NCBI GenBank assembly: GCA_034433775.1
Contig: DAOUAI010000056.1
Location: forward strand, 1 to 11,541
DNA: 11,541 nt
Reading direction: 5' to 3'
From: CALJTV01 sp034433775
Lineage (GTDB): Bacteria; Chloroflexota; Dehalococcoidia; GIF9; UBA5629
Below, one piece after another: positions 1 to 6,351 of the stretch (the first letter of the stretch is position 1; the number at the start of each line of letters is the position of its first letter). The position numbers and the translations under genes are program-made. The notes beneath the pieces are model-generated. The model searched no databases. It saw nothing but the letters and a program-made list of their open reading frames with translations, and was not told the origin of the DNA.

Positions 1-398
1 TTGATGGTTTTCCGCGTACTCTTGCTCAGGCAGAGGCGCTGGACAGGATGCTGGCAGGAATGGGCAAATCCCTGGACAAGGCGGTGTATATCGAGGTGCC
101 GGAGGAGGAGTTGTTGAAACGCTTGAGCGGGCGCTGGGTGTGCCGCAGATGTCAGGCACCTTATCACGAGATAACCTCACCGCCAAAGGTCGCAGGCGTA
201 TGTGACAGGTGTGGGGGTGAACTTTACCAGCGCCCTGATGATAATGTGGTGACGGTGAGAGAACGGCTCAAGGTCTATTTTGCTCAGACCATGCCACTTC
301 TGGACTATTACCAGGCTCAGGGTAAGCTTGTCCGCGTTGATGGTAAGCTCGGAATCGAGGAAGTGGCTGAGGCGATAATCGGTGTTCTGAAGAAGTGA
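1..398 (+). CDS. adk: Adenylate kinase, C-terminal part (5' end outside the window)
   Basis: Cytoplasmic phosphotransferase that interconverts ATP + AMP and 2 ADP. The reading frame is open from the window edge (first full codon at position 3) and begins with the DGFPRT segment, the conserved AMP-binding/core motif of the family. It continues through the LID domain. The LID carries two Cys pairs (WVCRRC and VCDRCGG), a four-cysteine set typical of the zinc-binding LID of Gram-positive-like and Chloroflexota enzymes. The arginines in RPDDN and RERLKVY match the usual catalytic Arg positions. About 131 residues are visible, so roughly the first 80, including the P-loop, lie outside. An ATG at 48 is internal and is not the start. 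It is followed after 18 nt by map, the usual adk-map order of the spc operon. Confidence 0.96.
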   Translation, partial: DGFPRTLAQAEALDRMLAGMGKSLDKAVYIEVPEEELLKRLSGRWVCRRCQAPYHEITSPPKVAGVCDRCGGELYQRPDDNVVTVRERLKVYFAQTMPLLDYYQAQGKLVRVDGKLGIEEVAEAIIGVLKK

Positions 399-416
399 AC
401 GGGAAGATAAGCGACG

Positions 417-1163
417 GTGATAATTATAAAGTCCCCGCAGGAGGTAGCGCTGATGCGTCAGGCTGGCAGGGTGGTGGCTGCTGTCCTGCAGAGGTTGAGG
501 GAAGAGGTAAAGCCCGGAATAAAAACGCGGTATCTTGATGCGATAGCTATGAAAGAAGTAACAAAATATGGGGCTAAGGCTTCTTTCAAGGGTTACCGGG
601 GGTTCCCGGCACACCTTTGCGTTTCGGTGAATGATGAGGTTGTACACGGTATACCCGGTGAACGGGAGCTTAAGGACGGTGACATCGTCTCTCTGGACTT
701 TGGCGCCGTGGTGAATGGTTTTCATGGTGATGCCGCCATTACGGTGGGGGTGGGCAAGATCAGCCCCCGGGCTGAGGAACTGATAGCTGTGACCCAGACT
801 GCTTTGATGGTCGGGATAAAGGCAGCCCGTGCCGGTGCCCACCTGGGTGATGTCTCTGCAGCCATCCAGAGCTATGTCGAAGGGAAAGGTTTCTCGGTAG
901 TCCGTGAGTATTCGGGGCATGGGATCGGCAGGAATTTGCATGAAGACCCTCTGGTGCCTAACTACGGCTCGCCTGGAGATGGGCATCTGCTTCAAAAAGG
1001 TATGACCCTGGCTGTGGAGCCCATGGTGACTGCAGGTGATTGGCGGACACGGCTTGCCTCCAACCGCTGGACGGTCCTCACCGCTGATGGCAGCCTGGCA
1101 GCACATTTCGAGCATACTATCGCCATTACCGATGATGAGGCGGAAATACTCACTCTGGTATAA
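417..1163 (+). CDS. map: Methionine aminopeptidase type I (GTG start)
   Basis: Removes the initiator Met from nascent proteins in the cytoplasm. It has 248 residues, the standard length for the short type Ia enzyme without an N-terminal zinc extension. The five metal ligands of the pita-bread fold are all present: Asp94 (in SLDFG), Asp105 (in HGDAA), His168 (in SGHGIG), Glu201 (in VEPM) and Glu232 (in FEHT). His77 in VVHGIPG and His175 match the substrate-contacting histidines. I chose GTG at 417 because MIIIKSPQEVALM is the normal N-terminus. The ATG further in has a better upstream GGAGG but would remove that conserved segment. The ribosome binding site before the GTG is weak (GGGAAG, far upstream), so translation probably depends on coupling to adk. 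The stop is 9 nt before the infA start. Confidence 0.97.
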   Translation: MIIIKSPQEVALMRQAGRVVAAVLQRLREEVKPGIKTRYLDAIAMKEVTKYGAKASFKGYRGFPAHLCVSVNDEVVHGIPGERELKDGDIVSLDFGAVVNGFHGDAAITVGVGKISPRAEELIAVTQTALMVGIKAARAGAHLGDVSAAIQSYVEGKGFSVVREYSGHGIGRNLHEDPLVPNYGSPGDGHLLQKGMTLAVEPMVTAGDWRTRLASNRWTVLTADGSLAAHFEHTIAITDDEAEILTLV

Positions 1164-1172
1164 TTGTATTGT

Positions 1173-1391
1173 ATGCCTAAGAAAGAGAGCATAGAGGTAG
1201 AAGGCGTGGTCATCGAATCATTGCCGAATGCGACATTTCGGGTTGAACTGGCTAACGGGCATATGGTCCTGGCCCATGTGTCGGGGCGGATCAGAAAAAA
1301 CTATGTCCGCATTCTACCGCAGGACAGGGTGCTGGTGGAGCTTTCCCCGTACGACCTGTCCCGTGGGAGGATAACCTATCGGCTCAAATGA
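1173..1391 (+). CDS. infA: Translation initiation factor IF-1
   Basis: Binds the 30S A site during initiation together with IF-2 and IF-3. Starting at ATG 1173 it gives exactly 72 residues, the canonical IF-1 length, with one S1-like OB fold. The diagnostic stretches NATFRVELANGH, RKNYVRILPQDRV and LSPYDLSRGRITYR are intact. An in-frame TTG at 1164 would add three residues that are not part of the family, so I reject it. No Shine-Dalgarno sequence is visible before 1173. The region reads as an AT-rich stretch containing TATAAT at 1159-1164, but without a -35 element at the right distance. Translation is therefore probably coupled to map or independent of a Shine-Dalgarno sequence. Gene order map-infA-rpmJ is the usual one. 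Confidence 0.97.
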   Translation: MPKKESIEVEGVVIESLPNATFRVELANGHMVLAHVSGRIRKNYVRILPQDRVLVELSPYDLSRGRITYRLK

Positions 1392-1409
1392 AGTTGCTTT
1401 CCTGCGGTT

Positions 1410-1438
1410 TTGACATAATGGCGATAAAGTTATATTAT
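1410..1438 (+). promoter_or_regulatory. Internal sigma-70-type promoter before rpmJ
   Basis: TTGACA at 1410-1415 and TATTAT at 1433-1438 are separated by exactly 17 nt. This is a perfect -35 and a five-of-six -10. Transcription would begin near 1445, about 30 nt before rpmJ. It would feed rpmJ-rpsM-rpsK-rpsD-rpoA-rplQ and possibly truA-rplM-rpsI, independently of the upstream spc genes. Confidence 0.75.
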
Positions 1439-1476
1439 GTAGAGGTTTTTTGACTGCTGAAGGTTGGTGATTAGAT

Positions 1477-1590
1477 ATGAAAGTCAGGTCATCGGTGAAG
1501 CGTCGTTGCGATAAGTGCAAAATTATCCGGCGCCACGGGGTGGTGCGTGTTATTTGCCAGAACCCCAAACATAAACAGAGGCAAGGATAG
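1477..1590 (+). CDS. rpmJ: 50S ribosomal protein L36, zinc-type
   Basis: A 37-residue protein of the large subunit, at the usual place between infA and rpsM. The sequence runs MKVRSSVKRRCDKCKII and on to NPKHKQRQG. Cys11, Cys14, Cys27 and His32 form the zinc ribbon of the C+ type of L36. The length and the Arg/Lys-rich composition fit the family exactly. GGTGA about 7 nt before the ATG is an acceptable ribosome binding site. It is the first gene after the internal promoter. Confidence 0.97.
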   Translation: MKVRSSVKRRCDKCKIIRRHGVVRVICQNPKHKQRQG

Positions 1591-1611
1591 ACCAGAGGAG
1601 AAGGTGATAAA

Positions 1612-2001
1612 ATGGCACGAATTGCTGGCGTCGATATTCCTAGTGATAAGAAGGTTGCTATTTCGCTCCAGTATATTCATGGCATCGGACCGACACTGAG
1701 CCACAAAGTCTTGCAGGCTGCTGGTGTGAACCCGGATACCAAGGTAAAAGACCTCAGGGAGCAGGAGGTCAGCCGTATACGCGAGATAATTGATAAGGAG
1801 TACTCGGTAGAAGGCGAACTGCGTAAGGAGGTCAACCTTAACATCAAAAGGCTGATTGAGATCGGTTGTTATCGTGGTATCAGGCATCGCCGTGGGTTGC
1901 CAGTCCACGGTCAGCGGACGCGAACAAACGCACGGACTAAACGCGGACCGCGAAAGACGGTAGCCGGTCGCGGACAGAGGCGCGGGTTAGCGAAGAAATA
2001 A
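1612..2001 (+). CDS. rpsM: 30S ribosomal protein S13
   Basis: Head protein of the small subunit that contacts the large subunit and P-site tRNA. It has 129 residues and starts MARIAGVDIPSDKKV. It contains the helix-two-turn-helix core with YIHGIGPTLSHKVL and the conserved YRGIRHRRGLPVHGQRT stretch, followed by the basic tail ending RGQRRGLAKK. The length is slightly above the common 118-126. A GGAGAAGGTGA ribosome binding site precedes ATG 1612. The rpsK start is 16 nt after the stop. Nothing unusual in the sequence. Confidence 0.98.
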   Translation: MARIAGVDIPSDKKVAISLQYIHGIGPTLSHKVLQAAGVNPDTKVKDLREQEVSRIREIIDKEYSVEGELRKEVNLNIKRLIEIGCYRGIRHRRGLPVHGQRTRTNARTKRGPRKTVAGRGQRRGLAKK

Positions 2002-2017
2002 AGGAGTAAGATAAATC

Positions 2018-2410
2018 ATGCCCCAAAAAGGTAGGAGCAGTGGTAGAAGACGAGAGCGTAAGCAGGTAAGTCAGGGTAAGGCTTACATCCAGTCCACATT
2101 TAATAATACCATTGTGACCCTGACCGATGATAAAGGGAATGTTGTTGCCTGGAGCAGTTCAGGTACGGCAGGGTTTAAAGGCTCGCGCAAGGGCACTCCC
2201 TATGCTGCACAGCTGGCGGCACAGCAGGCTGCCCAGAAAGCCAGGGAACACGGTCTGCGTCAGGTGGAGGTCCTGGTCAAAGGTCCGGGTAGCGGGCGTG
2301 AGGCGGCAATTCGTGCTATCCAGGCTGCGGGGATAATGGTGACTGTGATTAAAGATGTCACGCCGGTTCCGCATAACGGCTGTCGACCTCGGAAAAGGAG
2401 GCGGGTCTAG
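2018..2410 (+). CDS. rpsK: 30S ribosomal protein S11
   Basis: Platform protein of the 30S subunit that binds 16S rRNA near the mRNA exit. It has 130 residues. A basic N-terminal extension (KGRSSGRRRERKQ) precedes the core, which starts at KAYIQSTFNNTIVTL. The core carries TAGFKGSRKGTPYAAQ and VKGPGSGREAAIRA, and the conserved C-terminus TPVPHNGCRPRKRRRV ends the protein. AAGGAG lies upstream of ATG 2018. The stop is only 2 nt before the ATG of rpsD, so the two are probably translationally coupled. Confidence 0.98.
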   Translation: MPQKGRSSGRRRERKQVSQGKAYIQSTFNNTIVTLTDDKGNVVAWSSSGTAGFKGSRKGTPYAAQLAAQQAAQKAREHGLRQVEVLVKGPGSGREAAIRAIQAAGIMVTVIKDVTPVPHNGCRPRKRRRV

Positions 2411-2412
2411 GC

Positions 2413-3045
2413 ATGGCACGTTATACAGGAGCCGCCTGTCGGTTGTGTCGTCGTGTTGGCGACAAACTGATGCTCAAAGGCGACAGGTGCTACACCTCGA
2501 AGTGTACTCTGGAGCGCAGGAGTGTGCCCCCGGGGTACATTGCCACGGCAAAACGGCGTCCCAGAAAGTCCGAGCGCGGGCTACAATTGCTGGAGAAGCA
2601 GAAAGCGCGCTACACTTACGGGCTTCTGGAGCGCCAGTTCCGTAAGGTCTTCACTGAAGCTGAGAGGCTTCCCGGAATTACCGGTGAGAACCTCCTCATT
2701 TTGCTGGAAAGACGCCTCGATAATGTGGTCTACCGGCTGGGCTTTGCCAGTTCCAGGGCACAGGCAAGACAGATTGTGCGCCACGGTCATATCCTGGTGA
2801 ATGGGCGCAAGACTAATATTCCTTCATATCTAGTAAGACCCGGCGATGTTATCGCCTGGCGTGAGTCCAGCAAACAGAGTGAGTACTATAAGACTATATC
2901 GCAGACTGCCGGCGATGCTGCTGTGCCAGGCTGGCTATCGTTCGATAAACAGAAGTTTACGGCTAAGGTTATCAGCATGCCCACTGCTGAGGATATTCAG
3001 GCTAAGTTTGATACAAAGTCAATTGTTGAATACTACTCGCGTTAG
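2413..3045 (+). CDS. rpsD: 30S ribosomal protein S4, zinc-type
   Basis: Primary 16S rRNA-binding protein and assembly initiator. In many bacteria it is also the translational repressor of the alpha operon. It has 210 residues. The N-terminal segment has Cys9, Cys12, Cys26 and Cys31 (CX2C-X13-CX4C), the metal-binding C+ form of S4. The S4 RNA-binding domain follows at about residues 95-160, with RRLDNVVYRLGFASSRAQAR and the HGHILVNG and YLVRPGD motifs. Between SKQSEYYKT and the C-terminus is the usual extra helix region ending IVEYYSR. It starts 2 nt after rpsK and sits directly upstream of rpoA, so S4 autoregulation of this operon is possible. I did not identify its mRNA pseudoknot. Confidence 0.98.
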   Translation: MARYTGAACRLCRRVGDKLMLKGDRCYTSKCTLERRSVPPGYIATAKRRPRKSERGLQLLEKQKARYTYGLLERQFRKVFTEAERLPGITGENLLILLERRLDNVVYRLGFASSRAQARQIVRHGHILVNGRKTNIPSYLVRPGDVIAWRESSKQSEYYKTISQTAGDAAVPGWLSFDKQKFTAKVISMPTAEDIQAKFDTKSIVEYYSR

Positions 3046-3057
3046 TAAGGAGGTGCT

Positions 3058-4068
3058 GTGGCTGGGCTAGCGTTGCCAAAAGTAGAATGTGTAGAAAGTA
3101 CTGAGACATACGGGCGCTTTGTTGCCGAGCCGCTGGAGAGGGGCTTTGGCACTACTCTGGGAAACAGTTTGCGCAGGGTACTGCTCAGTTCATTGCCCGG
3201 CGCTGCTGTTACCTGGGTCTGGATAGAAGGCATTCAGCATGAGTTCTCCACCATACCACATGTGAAGGAAGACGTAATTGAGTTCTTGCTCAATGTCAAA
3301 GCAATCCGCTTCCGTCATTCCGGGCAATCAGCCGGAAGAGCAAGGCTTGAAGTACAAGGCGAAGGACAAGTTTGTGCTGGTGATATTCAAACGCCGGCTG
3401 ACTTCGAGATCGTCAACCCCGAGCTCCATTTAGCCACTCTGGACTCTGCTGAGGCGAAGTTAATGATTGAGTTCAATATCGAGGTCGGCAGGGGTTACGT
3501 GCCGGCGAAGTCGACCGATAACCTCCCTGCGGGTGCCATTCCCGTGGATGCCATTTTTTCACCGGTGCGGCGGGCGAATTTCTCGATTGAGCCCAGCAGC
3601 GCCAGGGAAGGGAGCACACTGGAGAAACTGATACTGGAGATATGGACGGATGGTACCCTGTCACCGCTGGAAGCCCTCAGCCAGAGTGCTACCATTCTGG
3701 TGGAGCAGTTCAATTGTTTCCGCGAGCTGGTGAAGGCGGTGGTACAGGAAGGGGCAGAGGTGGCCTGGCAGCGCATCATACCGTCGGAGCAGTACCTCAT
3801 GCCTCTGGACCAGTTGCCTCTGTCTACACATACTTATAACAGCCTGAGGCGGGGTGGCATTACCACGGTGGGGCAGGTACTGGAGAAAGGTCTGGACAAA
3901 TTGACCTCTCTGCCCGGCTTCGGGGTAAAATCGCGGGAGGAGGTGCAGGCAGCTTTAGAGCAGCTTGGCATCCCTCTGGTGTTGGAGAGCAAAGGGAAGA
4001 GAAGAGGACGACAAAAAGCATCGTCGCCGCCACAGGAAGAGGCGGCTGCTGAGACTGACGAAGGATAA
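3058..4068 (+). CDS. rpoA: DNA-directed RNA polymerase alpha subunit (GTG start)
   Basis: Scaffold for RNA polymerase assembly and contact point for UP elements and activators. It has 336 residues. The N-terminal dimerisation domain spans about residues 15-235, with ERGFGTTLGNSLRRVLLSS (about 27-45) as the diagnostic dimer helix. The C-terminal domain spans about 248-308, with the helix-hairpin-helix segments around LRRGGITTVGQVLEKG and LTSLPGFGVKSREEV. After residue 310 comes a charged tail (GKRRGRQKA, then an Ala/Glu-rich end) that is longer than in E. coli. AAGGAGG at 3047-3053 precedes the GTG at 3058 by 4 nt, which supports this start. Seven nt after the stop comes rplQ, the standard neighbour. 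Confidence 0.98.
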   Translation: MAGLALPKVECVESTETYGRFVAEPLERGFGTTLGNSLRRVLLSSLPGAAVTWVWIEGIQHEFSTIPHVKEDVIEFLLNVKAIRFRHSGQSAGRARLEVQGEGQVCAGDIQTPADFEIVNPELHLATLDSAEAKLMIEFNIEVGRGYVPAKSTDNLPAGAIPVDAIFSPVRRANFSIEPSSAREGSTLEKLILEIWTDGTLSPLEALSQSATILVEQFNCFRELVKAVVQEGAEVAWQRIIPSEQYLMPLDQLPLSTHTYNSLRRGGITTVGQVLEKGLDKLTSLPGFGVKSREEVQAALEQLGIPLVLESKGKRRGRQKASSPPQEEAAAETDEG

Positions 4069-4075
4069 GATATAA

Positions 4076-4429
4076 ATGAGACATGTAGTAGCTGGAAGAA
4101 GGTTCAGTCGTACCACAGAGCAAAGGTGGGCTTTATATCGCAACCTGGTATCCGACCTTATCCGTTATGAGAAAATTGTGACCACAGAGGCGAAAGCTAA
4201 AGAGGTACGCGGTCTCGCGGAGAAGATGATAACACTGGGTAAGGAAGGTAGCTTGGCCTCGCGGCGCCGTGCTCTGGCATTTATCACCGATAAGAAACTT
4301 GTGGAGAAGCTGTTTAATGAGCTGGCGCCGAGATTTAAGGAGCGCCCCGGTGGGTACACCCGGATTATCAAACTGAGGCAACGCGTAGGGGACGGAGCAC
4401 CATTAGTGCAACTTGAAATGGTGGAGTGA
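4076..4429 (+). CDS. rplQ: 50S ribosomal protein L17
   Basis: Large-subunit protein near the exit tunnel. It has 117 residues, the usual short form. It begins MRHVVAGRRFSRTTEQR, the conserved start (RH...LGR in most species) followed by RWALYRNLVSDLIRYEKI and TTEAKAKEVRGLAEKMI. It ends with TRIIKLRQRVGDGAPLVQLEMVE, matching the family C-terminus. GGATAAG lies upstream of ATG 4076. It closes the alpha operon proper. Forty-six nt separate it from truA. Confidence 0.98.
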   Translation: MRHVVAGRRFSRTTEQRWALYRNLVSDLIRYEKIVTTEAKAKEVRGLAEKMITLGKEGSLASRRRALAFITDKKLVEKLFNELAPRFKERPGGYTRIIKLRQRVGDGAPLVQLEMVE

Positions 4430-4432
4430 TCA

Positions 4433-4456
4433 GTGACGCTAGGGTAGAAGCGTTAC
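4433..4456 (+). other. Small intergenic hairpin between rplQ and truA
   Basis: GTGACGCT (4433-4440) can pair with AGCGTTAC (4449-4456) over 8 bp with one G-U pair, around an 8-nt loop. No U-run follows, so it is not a standard intrinsic terminator. It may limit read-through, stabilise an mRNA end or simply be chance. Confidence 0.3.
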
Positions 4457-4475
4457 ATTGCCTTGAAGGTAGCTG

Positions 4476-5249
4476 GTGTCGCTCTTTAACAACAACAAAA
4501 TCGTGCTGCTCGTTGAGTACGACGGCAGGAATTACTGCGGCTTTCAGTGGCAGTCTGGTGTCCCTACTATACAGGACGAACTGGAGAAAGCCATACACAG
4601 GGTCACCGGAGAGGTAAGCCGTGTGATTGCTGCCAGCCGTACCGATAGCGGCGTGCATGCCAGGGGGCAGGTGGTGAGCTTCAGGACACGCTCGGGACTG
4701 CCACCACGGACATTTGTTCGGGCATTGAATTTCTACCTGCCGCGGGATATAGCTGTGAAAGGCGCCTGCCGGGTGGACGTGAAGTTCGATGTCCGGCGCC
4801 ATGCCATAAGTCGCGAGTATGAATATAAAATACTCAACAGCCCCGTGCGGTCGCCTTTGTGGGAAGGCTACGCCTATTTTGTGCCTCAGAGACTGGATGT
4901 GGACTTAATGGACGAGGCATGCGCGCTGCTGGAAGGGGAGCATGATTTCGCCTCCTTCGGTGCTGCGCTGGGGAAACTCAAGAGCACAGTGCGCACCGTT
5001 TACGAGGCTAAGGTTGAGAGGAAGGGGGAGATAGTCGCTCTTTATATGCGGGCTAACTCCTTCCTGCCCCACCAGGTACGCAATACCGTGGGGCTGCTGA
5101 TAAAGGTGGGGCTGGGAAAGGCAAGGGTGGAGGAATTCAGGCAGGTAATGGAAGCAAAGAGACTGGGTCTGGCGGGACCAACGGCGCCAGCTTGCGGTCT
5201 TTATTTAATAAAAGTGAATTATTCGATTGTTCTGGAGATGGAAAATTGA
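4476..5249 (+). CDS. truA: tRNA pseudouridine(38-40) synthase TruA (GTG start)
   Basis: Converts uridines 38-40 in the anticodon arm of tRNAs to pseudouridine. It has 257 residues. The catalytic Asp is Asp57 in AASRTDSGVHARGQV, the hallmark of the family. The GRNYCGFQWQ segment near the N-terminus, REYEYKILN with the active-site Tyr, and SFLPHQVRNTVGLLIKVG in the C-terminal half are all in place. GTG at 4476 is preceded by AAGGTAG at suitable spacing, and the N-terminus MSLFNNNKIVLLVEYDG fits the family. Its TGA stop overlaps the TTG start of rplM. The order rplQ-truA-rplM-rpsI is common in Firmicutes and Chloroflexota. Confidence 0.97.
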   Translation: MSLFNNNKIVLLVEYDGRNYCGFQWQSGVPTIQDELEKAIHRVTGEVSRVIAASRTDSGVHARGQVVSFRTRSGLPPRTFVRALNFYLPRDIAVKGACRVDVKFDVRRHAISREYEYKILNSPVRSPLWEGYAYFVPQRLDVDLMDEACALLEGEHDFASFGAALGKLKSTVRTVYEAKVERKGEIVALYMRANSFLPHQVRNTVGLLIKVGLGKARVEEFRQVMEAKRLGLAGPTAPACGLYLIKVNYSIVLEMEN

Positions 5250-5692
5250 AGACGTATGCAACCAGGGCTTGTGATATAGAACGAAGATGGCATGTGATAG
5301 ATGCCGCGGGGCAGACTCTGGGCAGGCTGGCTACTCAGGTGGCTAAATTGCTTATGGGTAAACACAAGCCGATATATGCCCCGTATCTTGATACCGGCGA
5401 CTATGTCATCGTTATCAATGCGGCAAAGGTGAGGGTCACCGGTAAGAAGGCCAGGGAAAAAATTTACTATAGACATTCAGGCTATCCCGGTGGACTGAGG
5501 GCGGTGACATTTAGGGAAATGCTGGCTACTCACCCTACGCGGGTGATCGAACATGCGGTCAAAGGCATGCTACCGGACACCGATTTAGGCAGGGCCATGT
5601 TTAAGAAACTCAAGGTCTATGCCGGCGAAGACCATCCCCATCAGGCGCAGGTAGCCAGTGCCAGCGCAGCTAAGGAGGACAGCACCAGATGA
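5246..5692 (+). CDS. rplM: 50S ribosomal protein L13 (TTG start overlapping truA)
   Basis: Early-assembly large-subunit protein. From TTG 5246 it has 148 residues, reading MKTYATRACDIERRWHVIDA, which is the normal L13 start. An in-frame ATG at 5192 would add 18 residues read through the end of truA and is unlikely. The TTG shares bases with the truA stop (TTGA), and GGAG lies 8 nt upstream, inside truA. Core motifs QTLGRLATQVAKLL, GKHKPIYAPYLDTGDYV, YYRHSGYPGGL and VKGMLPDTDLGRAMF are intact. The C-terminus carries a short Ala/Ser-rich tail. The start of rpsI overlaps its stop (ATGA). Confidence 0.95.
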   Translation: MKTYATRACDIERRWHVIDAAGQTLGRLATQVAKLLMGKHKPIYAPYLDTGDYVIVINAAKVRVTGKKAREKIYYRHSGYPGGLRAVTFREMLATHPTRVIEHAVKGMLPDTDLGRAMFKKLKVYAGEDHPHQAQVASASAAKEDSTR

Positions 5693-6087
5693 CCACGCAG
5701 ACTTATGTCCGCGGCACAGGCAAGCGTAAGTGCGCTATAGCACAGGTGAAGCTATTTCCCGGCGGTTCGGGTCGGATCCTGATAAATGGCAAGCCATGTG
5801 AGGAGTTGTTCACCCGACTTGTCCATCAGCGCACCATCCAGCAGCCCTTCACGGTTACCGAGACAATGGGCAAGTTCGATGTCGAGGTGAAGGTGGAAGG
5901 TGGCGGCATCGGTGCCTGGGCGGATGCCATTCGCCACGGCATCGCCAGAGCGCTTGTTGCCTACAATGAGAACTTCAAGCCGCTACTGCGCTATGCCGGA
6001 CTTCTCACCCGCGATGCCCGAGTGAAAGAGCGCAAGAAGTACGGTCTCAAGCGCGCCCGCAAAGCACCGCAGTACACCAAACGGTAA
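5689..6087 (+). CDS. rpsI: 30S ribosomal protein S9
   Basis: Head protein of the 30S subunit whose C-terminal tail reaches P-site tRNA. It has 132 residues. It begins MTTQTYVRGTGKRKCAIAQV, with the RGTGKRK motif near the start, then the GGGIGAWADAIRHGIARAL core, then LTRDARVKERKKYGLKRARK. The last residues are QYTKR where most bacteria have Q(F/Y)SKR. The terminal KR that touches tRNA is kept. AAGGAGG upstream and the ATGA overlap with rplM indicate tight coupling. It is the last gene of the + strand block. Only 45 nt separate it from the convergent DUF3343 gene, and I see no clear intrinsic terminator there. Confidence 0.98.
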   Translation: MTTQTYVRGTGKRKCAIAQVKLFPGGSGRILINGKPCEELFTRLVHQRTIQQPFTVTETMGKFDVEVKVEGGGIGAWADAIRHGIARALVAYNENFKPLLRYAGLLTRDARVKERKKYGLKRARKAPQYTKR

Positions 6088-6132
6088 GGCTGACAGCGGT
6101 CGACTTCGCCTCTTTCCCTGTCTATTTCGTGC

Positions 6133-6351
6133 TCACAGCCGGTGGACGGCGGCGGTATCCACTTTACCGGACTTAAGAGAGGACTCCACCTGCTCTTTCT
6201 GTTCCCAGTCGAAACGCAGCGCGATGCCGCAGTCGCTGGAGAACTGGCGTGGGGTGGGGATAAGCTTCACCTTCAGCCCTGCCTTCGTAAGCAACTTTTC
6301 CGCCTGCATGGCGGAGGCGGTGGTGTGGAACAGCACTACGCCGTAGCTCAT
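6133..6351 (-). CDS. DUF3343 protein, putative Se/S carrier-like
   Basis: A 72-residue cytoplasmic protein. It matches the DUF3343 pattern as I know it: GVVLFHTTASAMQAEKLLTKAG at the N-terminus, then IPTPRQFSSDCGIALRF with the single conserved Cys, then a helix. Members of this family lie beside YedE/YedF and cysteine desulfurase-like genes in selenium-using anaerobes, and are often annotated as putative Se/S carriers. The role is inferred from neighbours; a reaction has not been shown to my knowledge. The ATG overlaps the stop of the upstream desulfurase gene (ATGA at 6348-6351), so it is the last gene of the four-gene operon. It converges on rpsI. Confidence 0.88.
   Translation of the reverse strand: MSYGVVLFHTTASAMQAEKLLTKAGLKVKLIPTPRQFSSDCGIALRFDWEQKEQVESSLKSGKVDTAAVHRL

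Noticed and set aside
177..1115. Long - strand frame of 312 codons opposite adk and map
   Set aside because: It is antisense to two certain genes, has no ribosome binding site and its composition is not protein-like. It is a shadow of codon bias in map.
6088..6140. Possible shared terminator between rpsI and the DUF3343 gene
   Set aside because: GGCTGACAGC and GCTCACAGCC pair in 8 of 10 positions but are 33 nt apart and have no U-run on either strand, so a terminator cannot be supported.
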